Assembly: GCA_016795485.1 (NCBI GenBank) | Contig: JAEUHM010000021.1 | Coordinates: forward strand, 124,001-188,000 | From: Verrucomicrobiaceae bacterium | GTDB lineage: Bacteria; Verrucomicrobiota; Verrucomicrobiia; Verrucomicrobiales; Verrucomicrobiaceae | Reading direction: 5' to 3' | DNA length: 64,000 nt | Shown here: positions 63,130 to 64,000 of the stretch, one piece after another | Layout of the letters: each line of letters opens with the position of its first letter | Numbering within the stretch: position 1 is the stretch's first letter | Program-made: the position numbers and the translations under genes | The notes under the pieces: model-generated | The model's database searches: none | What the model was told of the DNA's origin: nothing | Seen by the model: the letters and a program-made list of their open reading frames with translations, nothing else

Positions 63130-64000
63130 ATGTCATTCATCGCTCCCCGCTTCTCTCCGCCAGAACGTATACTGATGGGCCCAGGTCCAAGTGACGTTCC
63201 GCGCCGTGTTCTCAATGCTATGGCCGCCCCCACCTTGGGCCACCTTGATCCAGACTACCTTGCCATCATGGACGAAGTGCGTGACTTTCTGCGCAAAGTG
63301 TTCCGCACATCGAATGAAATGACGATGGCGATTCCTGGCACGGGAAGTGCAGGCATGGAGGCAACGGTGGTTAACCTCGTTGAGCCGGGCGATGAAGTCA
63401 TCGTGTGCGTGAACGGTGTTTTTGGTGGTCGTCTGAAGGATGTGGCGGAACGCGCGGGAGCTAAAGTGTTGGCGCTTGAGGCACCATGGGGAGAAACCAT
63501 TGAGCCAGCAGCCATAGCTTCCGCACTTGAGCAGCAGCCCGGTACCAAAGCAGTAATGATCGTCCACGCCGAGACATCCACCGGGGCCCATCAGTCGCTG
63601 GAAGAGATTTCCAAACTTGTGCATGATGCGGGTGCGCTGCTTCTCGTCGATGCAGTGACCTCACTGGCGGGTGTTCCGCTGGACTTAGATGCTCTGAAGA
63701 TCGACGCATGCTATTCCGGCACCCAGAAGTGCCTCTCCTGCCCTCCAGGGCTTGCTCCGGTCAGCTTTTCGGCTGCCGCTGTCGACAAGATCATGAGTCG
63801 CAAAACCAAAGTGCAATCTTGGTATCTCGATGTCAGCATGCTGAAGAGTTACTGGGGTCAAGAGCGGGTGTATCACCACACTGCACCGATCAACATGACG
63901 TATGCACTTCGTGAAGCTCTAGCGATCGTTTTGGAGGAAGGTCTGGAGTCTCGGTGGGCACGCCACCAGCTCAATCACGAAGCACTACGAGCAGGTTTGG
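63130..64000 (+). CDS. Class V aminotransferase (alanine-glyoxylate / serine-pyruvate type), partial
   Basis: The frame opens at the ATG at 63130 and runs past the window end, so the first 290 residues are visible. [20 protein letters not shown] with SDVPRRVL is the family's N-terminal block. Others are [57 protein letters not shown] (PLP-binding Asp) and [19 protein letters not shown] (the Schiff-base Lys). It is a PLP enzyme that moves an amino group between alanine or serine and a 2-oxo acid such as glyoxylate. Purine or phosphonate aminotransferases are less likely alternatives. It lies 62 bases after the transpeptidase gene on the same strand. Confidence 0.93.
   Translation, partial: MSFIAPRFSPPERILMGPGPSDVPRRVLNAMAAPTLGHLDPDYLAIMDEVRDFLRKVFRTSNEMTMAIPGTGSAGMEATVVNLVEPGDEVIVCVNGVFGGRLKDVAERAGAKVLALEAPWGETIEPAAIASALEQQPGTKAVMIVHAETSTGAHQSLEEISKLVHDAGALLLVDAVTSLAGVPLDLDALKIDACYSGTQKCLSCPPGLAPVSFSAAAVDKIMSRKTKVQSWYLDVSMLKSYWGQERVYHHTAPINMTYALREALAIVLEEGLESRWARHQLNHEALRAGL

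Overview
The window looks like a chromosomal segment of a Verrucomicrobia bacterium (Prosthecobacter/Verrucomicrobium-like). This rests on several signs seen together: a giant secreted protein built from the Gloeo_Verruco repeat, two FG-GAP repeat paralogues, a choice-of-anchor Q beta-helix protein, a five-haem cytochrome c coupled to a sodium:solute symporter, moderately high GC, few strong Shine-Dalgarno sites, and large amounts of palindromic intergenic repeats. The genus is an inference from family content; no rRNA gene is present to confirm it.

Layout. 1-1.1 kb: serine O-acetyltransferase and the start of an unknown gene (minus strand). 1.2-1.55 kb: a strictly phased array of 11-bp palindromes every 22 bp. 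1.8-6.1 kb: Gloeo_Verruco repeat protein. 6.1-6.7 kb: repeat-rich gap. 6.7-10.2 kb: membrane-anchored hypothetical protein, folC and a secreted TIM-barrel-like hypothetical protein. 10.3-12.1 kb: NarL-type two-component pair. 12.5-15.2 kb: inverse-autotransporter-type beta-barrel and a secreted partner. 15.3-17.3 kb: acs. 17.5-23.4 kb: two tandem FG-GAP paralogues. 23.4-24.1 kb: REP-like mosaic. 24.2-29.5 kb: a compact minus-strand operon of an adenylation-carrier-thioesterase protein, an amidohydrolase and a cytochrome P450, resembling a small biosynthetic cluster. 29.6-29.84 kb: six 41-bp palindrome/T-tract units. 30-32.8 kb: FN3 protein, a small ORF and a Uma2 nuclease gene bracketed by 134-bp direct repeats. 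32.8-36.2 kb: large beta-helix surface protein.

36.3-50.2 kb is one coherent assimilatory nitrate module. Ten minus-strand genes lie almost without gaps, in transcription order: NasS-like sensor, Tat-exported NrtA, NrtB, two ABC ATPases, an outer-membrane porin, a flavodoxin/FAD/NADPH reductase, NirA-type nitrite reductase, a fused DmsB-DmsC-like Fe-S/membrane protein, and the molybdopterin nitrate reductase. A LysR regulator is divergent. Nitrate would enter through the porin and ABC importer. The reductase probably draws electrons from the quinone pool through the DmsBC-like fusion, while nitrite reduction is probably fed by the NADPH flavoprotein.

50.2-64 kb: pentahaem cytochrome with SSS transporter, EamA permease, an exopolysaccharide/glycolipid-type cluster (GT39, wecB, NodB deacetylase, GT2, FAD oxidoreductase), infC with a non-ATG start and a His/Asp-rich tail, an ankyrin-L,D-transpeptidase fusion, and a truncated class V aminotransferase at the window edge. 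I see no tRNA, rRNA, CRISPR array, integrase or complete insertion sequence.
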